7,051 bases of DNA, taken from NCBI GenBank assembly GCA_020354595.1, contig CP070650.1, forward strand, positions 2,210,415 to 2,217,465. Direction: 5' to 3'. Under the pieces are notes generated by a model that saw nothing but the letters and a program-made list of their open reading frames with translations, was not told the DNA's origin and did not search any database. Shown one piece after another: positions 6,921 through 7,051 of this stretch (position 1 is the stretch's first letter; each line of letters begins with the position of its first letter). A program made the translations under genes and the position numbers. The DNA is from Myxococcales bacterium. GTDB taxonomy: Bacteria > Myxococcota_A > Polyangia > Polyangiales > Houyiibacteriaceae.

Positions 6921-7051
6921 TTACTCTGTGATCTTGGCGATGACGCCCGCGCCGATGGTGCGGCCGCCCTCGCGAATCGCGAAGCGCTGCTTCTCTTCCA
7001 TGGCCGCCGGCGTGATGAGCTTGACCTTCATCTTCACGTTGTCGCCCGGCA
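6921..7051 (-). CDS. tuf: Elongation factor Tu, 3' end (cut by window edge)
   Basis: EF-Tu is the GTPase that delivers aminoacyl-tRNA to the ribosomal A site. Only the last 42 codons and the TAA stop (6923-6921) are present; the rest lies beyond the right edge. The translated end contains [20 protein letters not shown], then [20 protein letters not shown], the highly conserved C-terminus of domain 3. No start codon is in the window, so start, total length and GTPase domain cannot be checked. Many bacteria have two tuf genes; this is the copy at the end of the str cluster, 4 nt ahead of rpsJ. Confidence 0.96.
   Translation of the reverse strand, partial: PGDNVKMKVKLITPAAMEEKQRFAIREGGRTIGAGVIAKITE

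Overview
The window is a continuous run of translation genes, all on the minus strand, from a GC-rich bacterium. Read 5'->3' on the minus strand (right to left), the order is tuf (3' end only), rpsJ, rplD, rplW, rplB, rpsS, rplV, rpsC, rplP, rpmC, rpsQ, rplN, rplX, rplE, rpsN, rpsH, rplF, rplR (5' end only). This is the end of the str cluster joined to the S10 cluster and the first part of the spc cluster. Every protein was recognised from family residues. Two genes are cut by the window edges: tuf at the right and rplR at the left.

The layout is very compact. The 17 gene junctions range from a 4-nt overlap to a 13-nt gap, so no stretch lacks a gene. Six junctions overlap as TGATG, TAATG or ATGA. 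Most genes have a purine-rich Shine-Dalgarno (SD) sequence inside the end of the preceding gene. I see no promoter, terminator, tRNA, mobile element, CRISPR array or long repeat. The genes look like one transcript entering from upstream of tuf and leaving past rplR, which would keep large- and small-subunit proteins in step.

The clear departure from the usual order is that rplC (ribosomal protein L3) is absent. rpsJ is followed by rplD after only 12 nt, where nearly all bacteria carry rplC. Because tuf ends 4 nt before rpsJ, there is also no room for an E. coli-style S10 leader. Smaller oddities are an N-terminal extension and a loop insertion in S17, extended ends on L6, and a GTG start for rpsC.

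Taxonomy is an inference. High GC, tuf directly upstream of rpsJ, and the short zinc-binding (C+) form of S14 argue against a gamma- or betaproteobacterium. They fit a deltaproteobacterial or Myxococcota-like lineage, but the window alone does not settle it. I found no previously undescribed system here; the missing rplC is the observation most worth following up.
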